From: an uncultured Oscillospiraceae bacterium
GTDB lineage: Bacteria; Bacillota; Clostridia; Oscillospirales; Ruminococcaceae
Reading direction: 5' to 3'
Length of the DNA stretch: 12,577 nucleotides
NCBI GenBank assembly: GCA_910587465.1
Contig: CAJUMS010000079.1
Coordinates: 1 to 12,577 of the forward strand
Both the position numbers and the translations under genes were made by a program. The notes below the pieces were generated by a model, which had not been told where the DNA came from, did no database searches, and saw nothing but the letters and a program-made list of their open reading frames with translations. The number at the start of each line of letters is the position of its first letter. Within the stretch, counting starts at the first letter, position 1. This document shows positions 6,404 through 12,577 of the stretch, one piece after another.

Positions 6404-6417
6404 AAGGATGACGGTTT

Positions 6418-7911
6418 ATGAATTACGCAAGCACAAGAAATTCTTCCCTTAAAGTGACAAGCGCTCACGCTATCGTAAAGGGACTGTCCGACGAGGGCGG
6501 ACTGTACGTTCCCGAGAGCATCCCCGCGCTGTCCGAGGAGGAAATTCTCGGCCTTTGCGGTAAGAGCTACGTGGAGCGCGCGTTTGCGGTGTTTTCTAAG
6601 TTCCTGACGGATTTCACCGAGGAGGAGCTGAAGCACTGCGTCGAAAGCGCGTACAACACTGAAAATTTCGATACCGACAATATCGCGGAGATCGCTAAGT
6701 TAAAGGGCGGAAGATACGTTCTTGAGCTTTGGCACGGTCCGACCTGCGCGTTTAAAGATATGGCGCTTCAGATTTTGCCGTATCTGCTGACGACCTCGGC
6801 CAAGAAGGAGGTTGACGGAAAGCAGATCGCCATTCTTGTCGCGACGAGCGGCGACACGGGCAAGGCGGCGCTTGAGGGCTTCAAGGACGTTGAGGGCACA
6901 TCAATCTCGGTATTCTATCCCGAGGACGGCGTATCGCCAATGCAGAAGCGTCAGATGATCACGCAGGAGGGCAATAACGTAAGCGTATGCGCGGTCGTAG
7001 GCAACTTCGACGACTGCCAGAACGGCGTCAAGGCTATCTTCACCGACAAGGATATCGAGGATAAGCTCGCGAAGAAGAACATACTGTTGTCGAGCGCCAA
7101 CTCCATCAACTGGGGCAGACTTGCGCCGCAGATCATCTACTACATTTCCACCTACGCTCAGCTTGTAAAGGACAAGGAGATCAATTACGGCGACAAGGTG
7201 AATATCGTAGTTCCGACGGGCAATTTCGGCAATATTCTCGCGGCTTATTACGCTAAGCTTATGGGTATTCCCGTAAACAAGCTGATATGCGCATCCAACA
7301 GCAACAATGTGCTTACCGATTTCATAAACACGGGCGTTTACGACAGAAACAGAAAGTTCTACACCACTATTTCGCCGTCTATGGATATCCTTATCTCGTC
7401 CAATCTGGAGAGACTGCTGTATCACCTTACAGGCGAGAACGACAAGCTCATCAACGAGTGGTTCGGCACATTGAAGACTTCGGGTAAGTACGAGGTGAAC
7501 GACGACGTCAAGAAGCAGCTTTCCGAGCTGTTCTACGCGGGCTGCTGCTCAGATGAGGAGACTAAGGCTCAGATACACAAGACCTTCACCGAGGAGCATT
7601 ATCTGCTTGATACGCATAGCGCGGTCGCGGTCAAGGTATACGAGGATTACAGGGCAAAGACGGGCGACGATACCAAGACGATAATCGCGTCCACTGCCAA
7701 TCCCTACAAGTTCGGCAGAGCTGTTTATGAGGCGGTCGGCGGCAAGGGAGATATTGAGGATGAGTTCGAGCTGATAACCCGTCTCGAGAACGAAACGGGA
7801 ACGAAAATGCCCGCTCCGCTCGCGGCTACCAAGGATAAGGCGGTGCGCTTTACGCAGACCGTCGAAAAGCAGAAAATGGGCGAGTTCGTGCTTGATTTTC
7901 TCGGCAGATAA
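6418..7911 (+). CDS. thrC: Threonine synthase
   Basis: Threonine synthase converts O-phosphohomoserine to threonine using pyridoxal phosphate, the last step of threonine biosynthesis. The 497-residue length matches the long (bacterial/fungal) ThrC class. It begins with MNYASTRNSS and GLSDEGGLYVPE (22-33), typical of the N-terminal domain. LWHGPTCAFKDMALQ (104-118) carries the PLP-binding Lys113. VATSGDTGKAA (141-151) is the substrate/PLP phosphate region, followed by SANSINWGRLAPQ (226-238) and VPTGNFGN (265-272). The ATG lies 14 bases after yraN with AAAGGATG upstream. No other threonine-pathway gene and no threonine leader peptide or attenuator is near, so it appears to be driven with the housekeeping block. 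Confidence 0.97.
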   Translation: MNYASTRNSSLKVTSAHAIVKGLSDEGGLYVPESIPALSEEEILGLCGKSYVERAFAVFSKFLTDFTEEELKHCVESAYNTENFDTDNIAEIAKLKGGRYVLELWHGPTCAFKDMALQILPYLLTTSAKKEVDGKQIAILVATSGDTGKAALEGFKDVEGTSISVFYPEDGVSPMQKRQMITQEGNNVSVCAVVGNFDDCQNGVKAIFTDKDIEDKLAKKNILLSSANSINWGRLAPQIIYYISTYAQLVKDKEINYGDKVNIVVPTGNFGNILAAYYAKLMGIPVNKLICASNSNNVLTDFINTGVYDRNRKFYTTISPSMDILISSNLERLLYHLTGENDKLINEWFGTLKTSGKYEVNDDVKKQLSELFYAGCCSDEETKAQIHKTFTEEHYLLDTHSAVAVKVYEDYRAKTGDDTKTIIASTANPYKFGRAVYEAVGGKGDIEDEFELITRLENETGTKMPAPLAATKDKAVRFTQTVEKQKMGEFVLDFLGR

Positions 7912-7944
7912 TTCGCCCGTAGACGGACGAGAGGAGGCGGACGC

Positions 7945-8634
7945 TTGATATATACGATAGGCGATCTTCATCTTCCGTTCGGCGCCGGCAATAAGCCGAT
8001 GGACATATTCCCGGGGTGGACAAACCACGTTGAACGTCTGCTCGAAAACTGGAACAGCAAGATAACCGATGACGATACGGTAGTGCTCGTGGGCGATCAC
8101 TCGTGGGCGCTCAAGCTTGAGGAGAGCCGAAAGGATCTTGAGTTCATTGATAAGGAACTGAAGGGCAGGAAGATATTGTCAAAGGGAAATCATGATCTGT
8201 GGTGGTCGACCACTAAGAAGATCACTGATTTTGTGACCGACAACGGCTTTTCTACTATCAGCTTTCTGTTCAATAACGCGTTTCTGGTTGAGGGTGTCTC
8301 GATTTGCGGAACGCGCGGTTGGATAAGCGAAAACGGCGAGCCTGCCGACCAGAAGGTGCTCAACCGAGAGGCGGGGCGGCTGGAGGCATCGCTCCAAGCG
8401 GGCGTAAAGCTCGGAGGGGAGCTCGTGGCGTTTATCCATTATCCGCCGATATACGGCACGGAGGAGAACGTTCTTATAACGGAGATCCTTCATAAATACG
8501 ATGTAAAGCGCTGCTTTTACGCGCATCTGCACGGGTACAGCATAAAGGGCGCGCTGAACGGCGAACGCGGTGGAGTGAGCTATAAGCTGGTCTCCGCGGA
8601 CAGCCTCGGATTTGATCCGATAAAAGTAAATTAA
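7945..8634 (+). CDS. Calcineurin-like metallophosphoesterase
   Basis: The 229-residue protein has the two-metal phosphoesterase motif series: GDLH (6-9), VGDHSWA (49-55), KGNHDLWW (80-87), IHYPP (164-168) and AHLHG (193-197). These supply the Asp, His and Asn ligands of the calcineurin-like (MPP) fold. The subfamily is cytosolic and of unknown substrate. Normally the second block reads GDISW or similar; here His52 stands next to Asp51, which may add a ligand or be neutral. The start is TTG at 7945, supported by AGGAGG seven bases upstream; the next in-frame ATG would remove the first metal-binding motif. It sits between thrC and tig with short gaps and is likely part of the same transcript. 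Confidence 0.88.
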   Translation: MIYTIGDLHLPFGAGNKPMDIFPGWTNHVERLLENWNSKITDDDTVVLVGDHSWALKLEESRKDLEFIDKELKGRKILSKGNHDLWWSTTKKITDFVTDNGFSTISFLFNNAFLVEGVSICGTRGWISENGEPADQKVLNREAGRLEASLQAGVKLGGELVAFIHYPPIYGTEENVLITEILHKYDVKRCFYAHLHGYSIKGALNGERGGVSYKLVSADSLGFDPIKVN

Positions 8635-8643
8635 AAAATTAAA

Positions 8644-8659
8644 TTGTCCTTACGGACAA
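8644..8659 (+). other. Small hairpin just upstream of the tig ribosome binding site
   Basis: TTGTCC and GGACAA flank a TTAC loop, a perfect six-base stem ending two bases before the AAGGA site of tig. It has no U-tract, so it is not a terminator. It could affect translation or mRNA stability, or be chance. Confidence 0.4.
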
Positions 8660-8673
8660 GGAAGGAATTTGAT

Positions 8674-9957
8674 ATGGAAATTATATCTCAGAACAACACG
8701 GCGACAAATACTTATGCGATTGAAGTAAAATTCGGCGCAGATGAATTCGAGACGGCTCTCAATACCGTCTATAACCGTCAGAAGTCCAAGATTACTATCC
8801 CCGGCTTCCGCAAGGGCAAGGCTACAAGAAAGCTGATCGAGACTCACTACGGCGCTAACGTTTTCTATGAGGACGCGGTAAACTCGCTGTACAATGACAA
8901 TATCGAGGAGATCATCGACAAGACGGGTCTCGAGGTGGTCAACGTTGAGAATACCGAGGTAGTCGAGGTAAGCAAGGAGAACGGCGTTTCGATGAAAGCC
9001 GACATAATTGTAAAGCCCGAGGTAGAGGTTTCCGATTATAAGGGTATAAGCGTAAAGAAAACCGTCAAGACTGTTACCGATGAGGCGGTAAACGAGGAGA
9101 TCGACAAAATGCGCGAAAGAGTTGCGCGTATCGTTACCGTTGAGGGCAGAGCGGTTCAGGACGGCGATACCGCTGTTATCGACTTTGAGGGTTTTGTTGA
9201 CGATGTTGCGTTCGACGGCGGCAAGGGCGAGAAGTTCCCGCTCGAGATCGGTTCGCACACCTTTATCCCCGGCTTTGAAGAGCAGGTGATTGGCAAGAGC
9301 GTTGACGAGGAATTTGACGTAAACGTTACGTTCCCCGAGGACTATCAGGCGGATAACCTCAAGGGCAAGCCCGCGGTATTCAAGTGCAAGCTCCACGAGA
9401 TCAAGGCTAAGGAAATGCCCGAGCTGGACGACGATTTTGTAAAGGACGTTTCAGACAAGGATACCGTTGACGAGCTTAAGACCGAGATCAGGGAAAAGCT
9501 TGAAAAGCAGTATGCCGAGGAGGCTGAGGACGCTTCCGATACCGAGCTTATGGACAAGATGCTCGAGAATATGAAGGCTGAGATTCCGCAGGTAATGTAC
9601 GAGCGCCGTATCGACGAGATCGCACGCGAGTGGGTAGCGAGAACCCGCATCAATATCAATGATTATTTGAAGTATACGGGCATGACCATGGCTCAGTTCC
9701 GCGCTAACTTCAAGGACGCGGCAAAGCGCCAGGTGGATATGCGTCTCTGCCTTGAGAAGATCGCAAAGCTTGAAAACATCGAGGTATCTGCGGAGGATAT
9801 CGAGAATGAGTACAACGAGCTTGCGGAGCAGTACAAGCTCGACGTTGCGAACGTAAAGGCGGCGATCTCCGAAAAAACCCTTACTACCGACCTCATGATC
9901 GAAAAGGCTCTTGACCTTGTAAAGGACAACGCCAAGGTTGAGGAAGTCAAGGAGTAA
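8674..9957 (+). CDS. tig: Trigger factor (ribosome-associated chaperone, PPIase)
   Basis: Trigger factor binds the ribosome near the peptide exit and shelters nascent chains. The 427-residue protein shows all three domains: an N-terminal ribosome-binding domain with the signature IPGFRKGKA (42-50), an FKBP-type prolyl isomerase domain (about 150-245, including VQDGDTAVIDFEGF and FPLEIGSHTFIPGFEEQVIG), and an acidic, lysine-rich helical C-terminal chaperone domain (about 255-427). The usual proline after GFRKGKA is threonine here. The ATG at 8674 has AAGGA seven bases upstream; an upstream TTG would run through the small hairpin and lacks a site. Its position directly before clpP and clpX is the common bacterial arrangement linking folding with degradation. 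Confidence 0.97.
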   Translation: MEIISQNNTATNTYAIEVKFGADEFETALNTVYNRQKSKITIPGFRKGKATRKLIETHYGANVFYEDAVNSLYNDNIEEIIDKTGLEVVNVENTEVVEVSKENGVSMKADIIVKPEVEVSDYKGISVKKTVKTVTDEAVNEEIDKMRERVARIVTVEGRAVQDGDTAVIDFEGFVDDVAFDGGKGEKFPLEIGSHTFIPGFEEQVIGKSVDEEFDVNVTFPEDYQADNLKGKPAVFKCKLHEIKAKEMPELDDDFVKDVSDKDTVDELKTEIREKLEKQYAEEAEDASDTELMDKMLENMKAEIPQVMYERRIDEIAREWVARTRININDYLKYTGMTMAQFRANFKDAAKRQVDMRLCLEKIAKLENIEVSAEDIENEYNELAEQYKLDVANVKAAISEKTLTTDLMIEKALDLVKDNAKVEEVKE

Positions 9958-9974
9958 TTGCGTTTAAAAGGCAT

Positions 9975-9988
9975 TCCGCATATGCGGA
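9975..9988. other. Perfect 14-base palindrome before clpP
   Basis: TCCGCATATGCGGA is a perfect palindrome lying immediately before the AAAGGAG site of clpP, within the 45-base gap after tig. As RNA it would form a five-pair hairpin with an AUAU loop. As DNA it could be a protein-binding site. It does not resemble the CtsR heptad repeat or CIRCE. No promoter is evident around it. Confidence 0.45.
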
Positions 9989-10002
9989 GAAAGGAGCTTA
10001 CA

Positions 10003-10608
10003 ATGCCATATATTCCTTATGTAGTGGAACAGAGCAGTCACGGAGAGCGTTCTTACGACATCTTTTCGAGACTGATGAACGACAGGATTATTCTGCTGCA
10101 CGACGAGGTGAATTCCGCGACGGCAAGCGTTATCGTCGCTCAGCTGTTGTATCTGGAGGGACAGGATCCCGACAAGGATATTTGCCTCTATATCAACAGC
10201 CCGGGAGGCTCCGTATCCGACGGAATGGCGATCTACGATACTATGCAATATATCAAGTGCGACGTTTCCACAATCTGCACGGGTATGGCAGCGTCTATGG
10301 GCGCGTTCCTGCTGTCGTCGGGGGCTAAAGGCAAGCGTATCGCCCTCCCGAACAGCGAGATCATGATCCATCAGCCGCTTATTTCGGGCGGCGGCATTTC
10401 GGGACAGGTCACGGATATCCAGATACGTTCAAAATATCTCCAGCGCACCAAGGATAAGCTCAACCGGATATTGAGCGAAAACACGGGCAAGGACTACGAT
10501 ACCATATGTCACGACACGGAGCGCGACAATTTCATGACCGCCGAGGAGGCTCTCGAATACGGTCTTATCGACAAGGTTTACAACAGACGCGACGAAAAGA
10601 AGAGCTGA
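10003..10608 (+). CDS. clpP: ATP-dependent Clp protease proteolytic subunit ClpP
   Basis: ClpP forms the barrel-shaped serine protease core that degrades substrates fed by ClpX or other Clp ATPases. The 201-residue protein has the catalytic triad in context: GMAASMGAFLL with Ser98, MIHQP with His123 and the first Asp of DTERDNFM (Asp171). The NSPGGSVSDGMAIYDTM loop (65-81) and the EEALEYGLID C-terminal region are also present. The ATG at 10003 gives the canonical short N-terminus MPYIPYVVEQ and has AAAGGAG at good spacing. A short TCCGCATATGCGGA palindrome precedes the site. It is followed 16 bases later by its partner clpX. Confidence 0.98.
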   Translation: MPYIPYVVEQSSHGERSYDIFSRLMNDRIILLHDEVNSATASVIVAQLLYLEGQDPDKDICLYINSPGGSVSDGMAIYDTMQYIKCDVSTICTGMAASMGAFLLSSGAKGKRIALPNSEIMIHQPLISGGGISGQVTDIQIRSKYLQRTKDKLNRILSENTGKDYDTICHDTERDNFMTAEEALEYGLIDKVYNRRDEKKS

Positions 10609-10624
10609 GCGGAGGATTACTGAA

Positions 10625-11941
10625 ATGTTGGTTTGTTCCTTTTGCGGAAGAAATGAAAATCAGGTGAGCCGTATTCTGTACGGCATGGGTGAGAATTCCG
10701 TCATTTGCAGCGATTGTATTGTAACATCGTACAATATGCTCGTGGAGAGTGGAGACGTTCGCCCCGCCAAGGGCGGAAAGACTGTCCGCACGGGAAAGGA
10801 GAACCCTAATTTCCTTTCAAGTGCCGATGAGCTTATGACCCCGGAGGAGATCAAGGCATACCTTGACGACTATATAATCGGACAGGACGAGACCAAAAAG
10901 GTGCTTGCGATCTCCGTATACAATCACTATAAGCGCACCTTCCTCAACAGCAATGAGGCAGACGACATTGAACTTCAGAAGTCCAACGTTCTGCTGCTCG
11001 GTCCTACGGGCGTTGGTAAGACAATGCTCGCACAGTCGCTGGCGAGACTGCTGAATGTGCCGTTCGCTATCGCGGACGCCACAACGCTTACGCAGGCGGG
11101 CTATGTCGGAGAGGACGTTGAGAACGTGCTGCTGAGGCTCGTGCAGGCTGCCGATTACGATATCGAGGCGGCTGAGCGCGGCATAATCTACATTGACGAA
11201 ATTGACAAGATATCCCGCCGCAGCGAGAACACCTCCATTACAAGAGATGTAAGCGGTGAGGGCGTCCAGCAGGCGCTGCTGAAAATAATCGAGGGCACCG
11301 TATCCAATGTTCCCCCGCAGGGCGGCAGAAAGCACCCGCATCAGGAGTTTATTCAGGTTGATACCAAAAATATCCTGTTTATCTGCGGCGGCGCGTTCGA
11401 GGGCATTGAAAAGATGATCGCGCAGCGTGTTTCGAGCTCCGCGCTCGGCTTCGGCGCGGACGTAAAGAGTTCCGCCGACAAGGAGAGCGCCGACCTGCTC
11501 AAGCAGGTGATACAGCAGGATCTGATGAAGTTCGGTATCATTCCCGAGCTTATCGGTCGTCTGCCGATTGTAACTCCGCTTAACGCGCTTGATGAGGACG
11601 CTCTTGTGAGAATTCTCGATGAGCCGAAGAACGCGCTCATCAAGCAGTATAAGTGCCTGTTTATGGCTGACGGCATAGAGTTGGAGTTTGATGAGGACGC
11701 TAAGCGTGAGATTGCGAAGAAGGCTATTGCGTCCAAGACGGGCGCACGCGGACTGCGCTCTATCGTTGAGGACGTTCTGCGCGAGATTATGTTCACCGCG
11801 CCGAGTGACGTTACGATTTCCAAGGTCACTATTACGGTCGACTGCGTGAACGGCACCGGAAAGCCGCTTATCACACGTGATAATGCAAAGACAAGGGCTA
11901 TCGCCAAGCCGTCAAAAAAAAGCATTAAAAAAATAGGTTGA
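10625..11941 (+). CDS. clpX: ATP-dependent Clp protease ATP-binding subunit ClpX
   Basis: ClpX is the AAA+ unfoldase that recognises substrates and threads them into ClpP. The 438-residue protein starts with a zinc-binding domain (Cys4, Cys7, Cys28, Cys31). The AAA+ module follows: Walker A GPTGVGKT (126-133), pore loop GYVG (159-162), Walker B IIYIDEID (187-194), the RKH loop GGRKHPH (233-239) and the ClpP-docking LGF loop (274-276), then the sensor-2 region GARGLRSI. All key residues are present, so it should be active. The ATG follows GGAGG with a nine-base spacer, 16 bases after clpP. An intrinsic terminator begins five bases after the stop, so this is the end of the block. The lon and engB genes that often follow in Firmicutes are absent. 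Confidence 0.98.
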   Translation: MLVCSFCGRNENQVSRILYGMGENSVICSDCIVTSYNMLVESGDVRPAKGGKTVRTGKENPNFLSSADELMTPEEIKAYLDDYIIGQDETKKVLAISVYNHYKRTFLNSNEADDIELQKSNVLLLGPTGVGKTMLAQSLARLLNVPFAIADATTLTQAGYVGEDVENVLLRLVQAADYDIEAAERGIIYIDEIDKISRRSENTSITRDVSGEGVQQALLKIIEGTVSNVPPQGGRKHPHQEFIQVDTKNILFICGGAFEGIEKMIAQRVSSSALGFGADVKSSADKESADLLKQVIQQDLMKFGIIPELIGRLPIVTPLNALDEDALVRILDEPKNALIKQYKCLFMADGIELEFDEDAKREIAKKAIASKTGARGLRSIVEDVLREIMFTAPSDVTISKVTITVDCVNGTGKPLITRDNAKTRAIAKPSKKSIKKIG

Positions 11942-11946
11942 TTTTC

Positions 11947-11980
11947 AAGGCAATGCCGCACGGTGTTGCCTTTAGTTTTT
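11947..11980 (+). terminator. Intrinsic terminator after clpX
   Basis: An 11-pair stem, AAGGCAATGCC with GGTGTTGCCTT (11947-11957 and 11962-11972, two G-U pairs), closes a GCAC loop and is followed by TTTAGTTTTT-type U-rich sequence ending at 11980. It lies five bases past the clpX stop, and only 13 bases before the next ATG, so the downstream gene depends on read-through or on a promoter inside clpX. Confidence 0.85.
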
Positions 11981-11993
11981 AAAGGAGGCGCGT

Positions 11994-12482
11994 ATGCTGC
12001 TTGATAATACAGAGCAATACAAGGTGGTCTGGGACAGGGTTTACGGCGAACTGGGATTTCGTCCATCAATGCGTGAATTTACGCCGTTTGACATTAAAGT
12101 GCCTCACGCGGTCTACGATATTGAGAATATGACGGAAACGCAGATAGACGTTATGGAAAATATTGCCGGGGAAATATTTGTGAGGATATCGGACGGCAAC
12201 GTCTACGCGCTTGACTGGCAGCACAGCGCGCTGCTGTACGACCCGAAGAACCCCGACGAGCAGCGCGATTTTTGGGTAGAGGACGAGCGCTATATCGGCG
12301 GCGGCTACAAAGTCTATTTCCCGTCGTTCTATCCCGACGGAGATTATTATTTCTTTATTGCCGAGGACTTCTCGTTTGGCTGGCTCGGTCACCCGTGGCG
12401 GCAGGAAGTGTGGATATTCGGCGAAAGGCTGCTGCCAGAGATTGAGGCAGTCTACAAAGAATTCGGCTGGACGAGAAGGTGA
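11994..12482 (+). CDS. DUF2716-like hypothetical protein
   Basis: The 162-residue protein resembles the DUF2716 family, whose function is unknown. Characteristic aromatic-rich segments are YALDWQHSALLYDP (71-84), FYPDGDYYFFIAEDFSFGWLGHPWRQEVWIFGE (112-144, cited here by position for its Trp, Phe, Gly and His-Pro-Trp residues) and a C-terminal helix. No signal peptide, membrane segment or catalytic motif is visible. The ATG has AAAGGAGG five bases upstream, so translation should be efficient. The gene follows the clpX terminator by 13 bases with no room for its own promoter there; it may be a newcomer to this locus or rely on read-through. The family call is from memory of the motif pattern. 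Confidence 0.72.
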   Translation: MLLDNTEQYKVVWDRVYGELGFRPSMREFTPFDIKVPHAVYDIENMTETQIDVMENIAGEIFVRISDGNVYALDWQHSALLYDPKNPDEQRDFWVEDERYIGGGYKVYFPSFYPDGDYYFFIAEDFSFGWLGHPWRQEVWIFGERLLPEIEAVYKEFGWTRR

Positions 12483-12489
12483 GGATATT

Positions 12490-12549
12490 ATGGGAAAGGT
12501 ATACAGAAAACAGACAATAGAGGGAGTGATGTTGTATAATAAAACTTGA
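12490..12549 (+). CDS. Tiny terminal ORF, possibly a truncated gene
   Basis: A 19-codon frame, MGKVYRKQTIEGVMLYNKT, starts seven bases after the DUF2716-like gene behind the purine-rich AAGGTGAGG. Its last seven codons and TGA fall inside the terminal inverted repeat and are identical to the end of the leftward kinase-like gene. It may be the first codons of a gene cut by the repeat, or a chance frame running into the promoter. I cannot assign a function. Confidence 0.25.
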   Translation: MGKVYRKQTIEGVMLYNKT

Positions 12550-12577
12550 CACCAAATTCTCAAAGAAGTATAATGCA
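12525..12577. repeat. Right copy of exact 53-bp terminal inverted repeat
   Basis: Exact reverse complement of 3-55, reaching the last base of the window. It includes a TATAAT at 12535-12540 and an outward consensus promoter at 12546-12574. The sequence just inside (12524 and leftwards) is unrelated to the left arm apart from isolated matches. The repeat may extend beyond the window. Confidence 0.97.
12546..12574 (+). promoter_or_regulatory. Perfect consensus sigma-A promoter firing off the right edge
   Basis: TTGACA (12546-12551), 17-base spacer, TATAAT (12569-12574): a full consensus match, mirror image of the left-edge promoter. An additional upstream TATAAT (12535-12540) has CAGACA (12511-12516, 4 of 6) at 18 bases, so a weaker tandem promoter may precede it. 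The target gene is outside the window. Confidence 0.8.

Noticed and set aside
8650..9396. Long minus-strand open frame opposite tig
   Set aside because: It is fully antisense to the conserved tig reading frame, with low-complexity Leu/Val content and no supporting signals.
9958..10002. CtsR or CIRCE operator upstream of clpP
   Set aside because: Neither the CtsR heptad direct repeat nor the CIRCE inverted repeat is present; only an unrelated palindrome is seen.
11353..12069. Long minus-strand open frame opposite clpX and the DUF2716-like gene
   Set aside because: It is antisense to a perfect clpX, is rich in Ser/Pro as expected from a shadow frame, and has no ribosome binding site or recognisable motif.
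3..12577. The whole window as one transposon or integron-like element bounded by 53-bp terminal repeats
   Set aside because: The interior is essential housekeeping in conserved order with no transposase, integrase or cargo-type genes.
1..12577. CRISPR array, tRNA or rRNA gene inside the window
   Set aside because: No regularly spaced repeats, and I recognised no cloverleaf or rRNA segments in the gaps, which are mostly too short.

Overview
The window looks like a chromosomal segment of a Gram-positive Clostridia-type bacterium, probably Oscillospirales/Ruminococcaceae-like. This is inferred from the gene content and order (rplS, lepB, rbgA, rnhB, yraN, then tig-clpP-clpX), strong AGGAGG-type ribosome binding sites, TTGACA/TATAAT-type promoters, frequent TTG starts and roughly balanced GC. 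Taxonomy is inference only. Nearly everything is core housekeeping. I see no phage, CRISPR, IS element, tRNA or rRNA gene inside.

Layout. (1) A short leftward unit holds trmL followed by a P-loop kinase-like gene that runs to the left edge. (2) A divergent intergenic region (about 1206-1344) carries one promoter in each direction. The rightward one reads into an SGNH hydrolase and a degenerate RACo-type ASKHA (DUF4445-like) protein. (3) A 314-base gap (3056-3369) holds a good promoter and a long, structured 5' leader ahead of rplS. (4) A tightly packed rightward block of about 8.6 kb follows: rplS, lepB, rbgA, rnhB, yraN, thrC, a metallophosphoesterase, tig, clpP and clpX. It ends in a clear intrinsic terminator. 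(5) A DUF2716-like gene and a tiny terminal ORF reach the right edge.

How the genes work together. The block joins ribosome assembly (bL19, and RbgA acting on the late 50S subunit), protein export (signal peptidase I), genome maintenance (RNase HII, YraN), threonine biosynthesis and nascent-chain folding/degradation (trigger factor, ClpXP). Several joints are overlapping or nearly so (lepB/rbgA share ATGA, rbgA/rnhB are 2 bases apart, rnhB/yraN overlap by 17), which suggests translational coupling.

The most unusual feature is at the edges. The first 55 and last 53 bases contain an exact 53-bp inverted repeat. Each copy carries a perfect consensus sigma-A/sigma-70 promoter (TTGACA, 17-base spacer, TATAAT) firing outward, and each gives the same last seven codons (VMLYNKT, stop) to an unrelated ORF. 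The simplest reading is that the sequence stops on both sides at the promoter of a multicopy transcription unit such as rRNA operons. An invertible or mobile repeat, or an assembly fold-back, remain possible. The other points of interest are the structured rplS leader, a long hairpin between rplS and lepB, and the ASKHA protein whose nucleotide-binding motifs are eroded.
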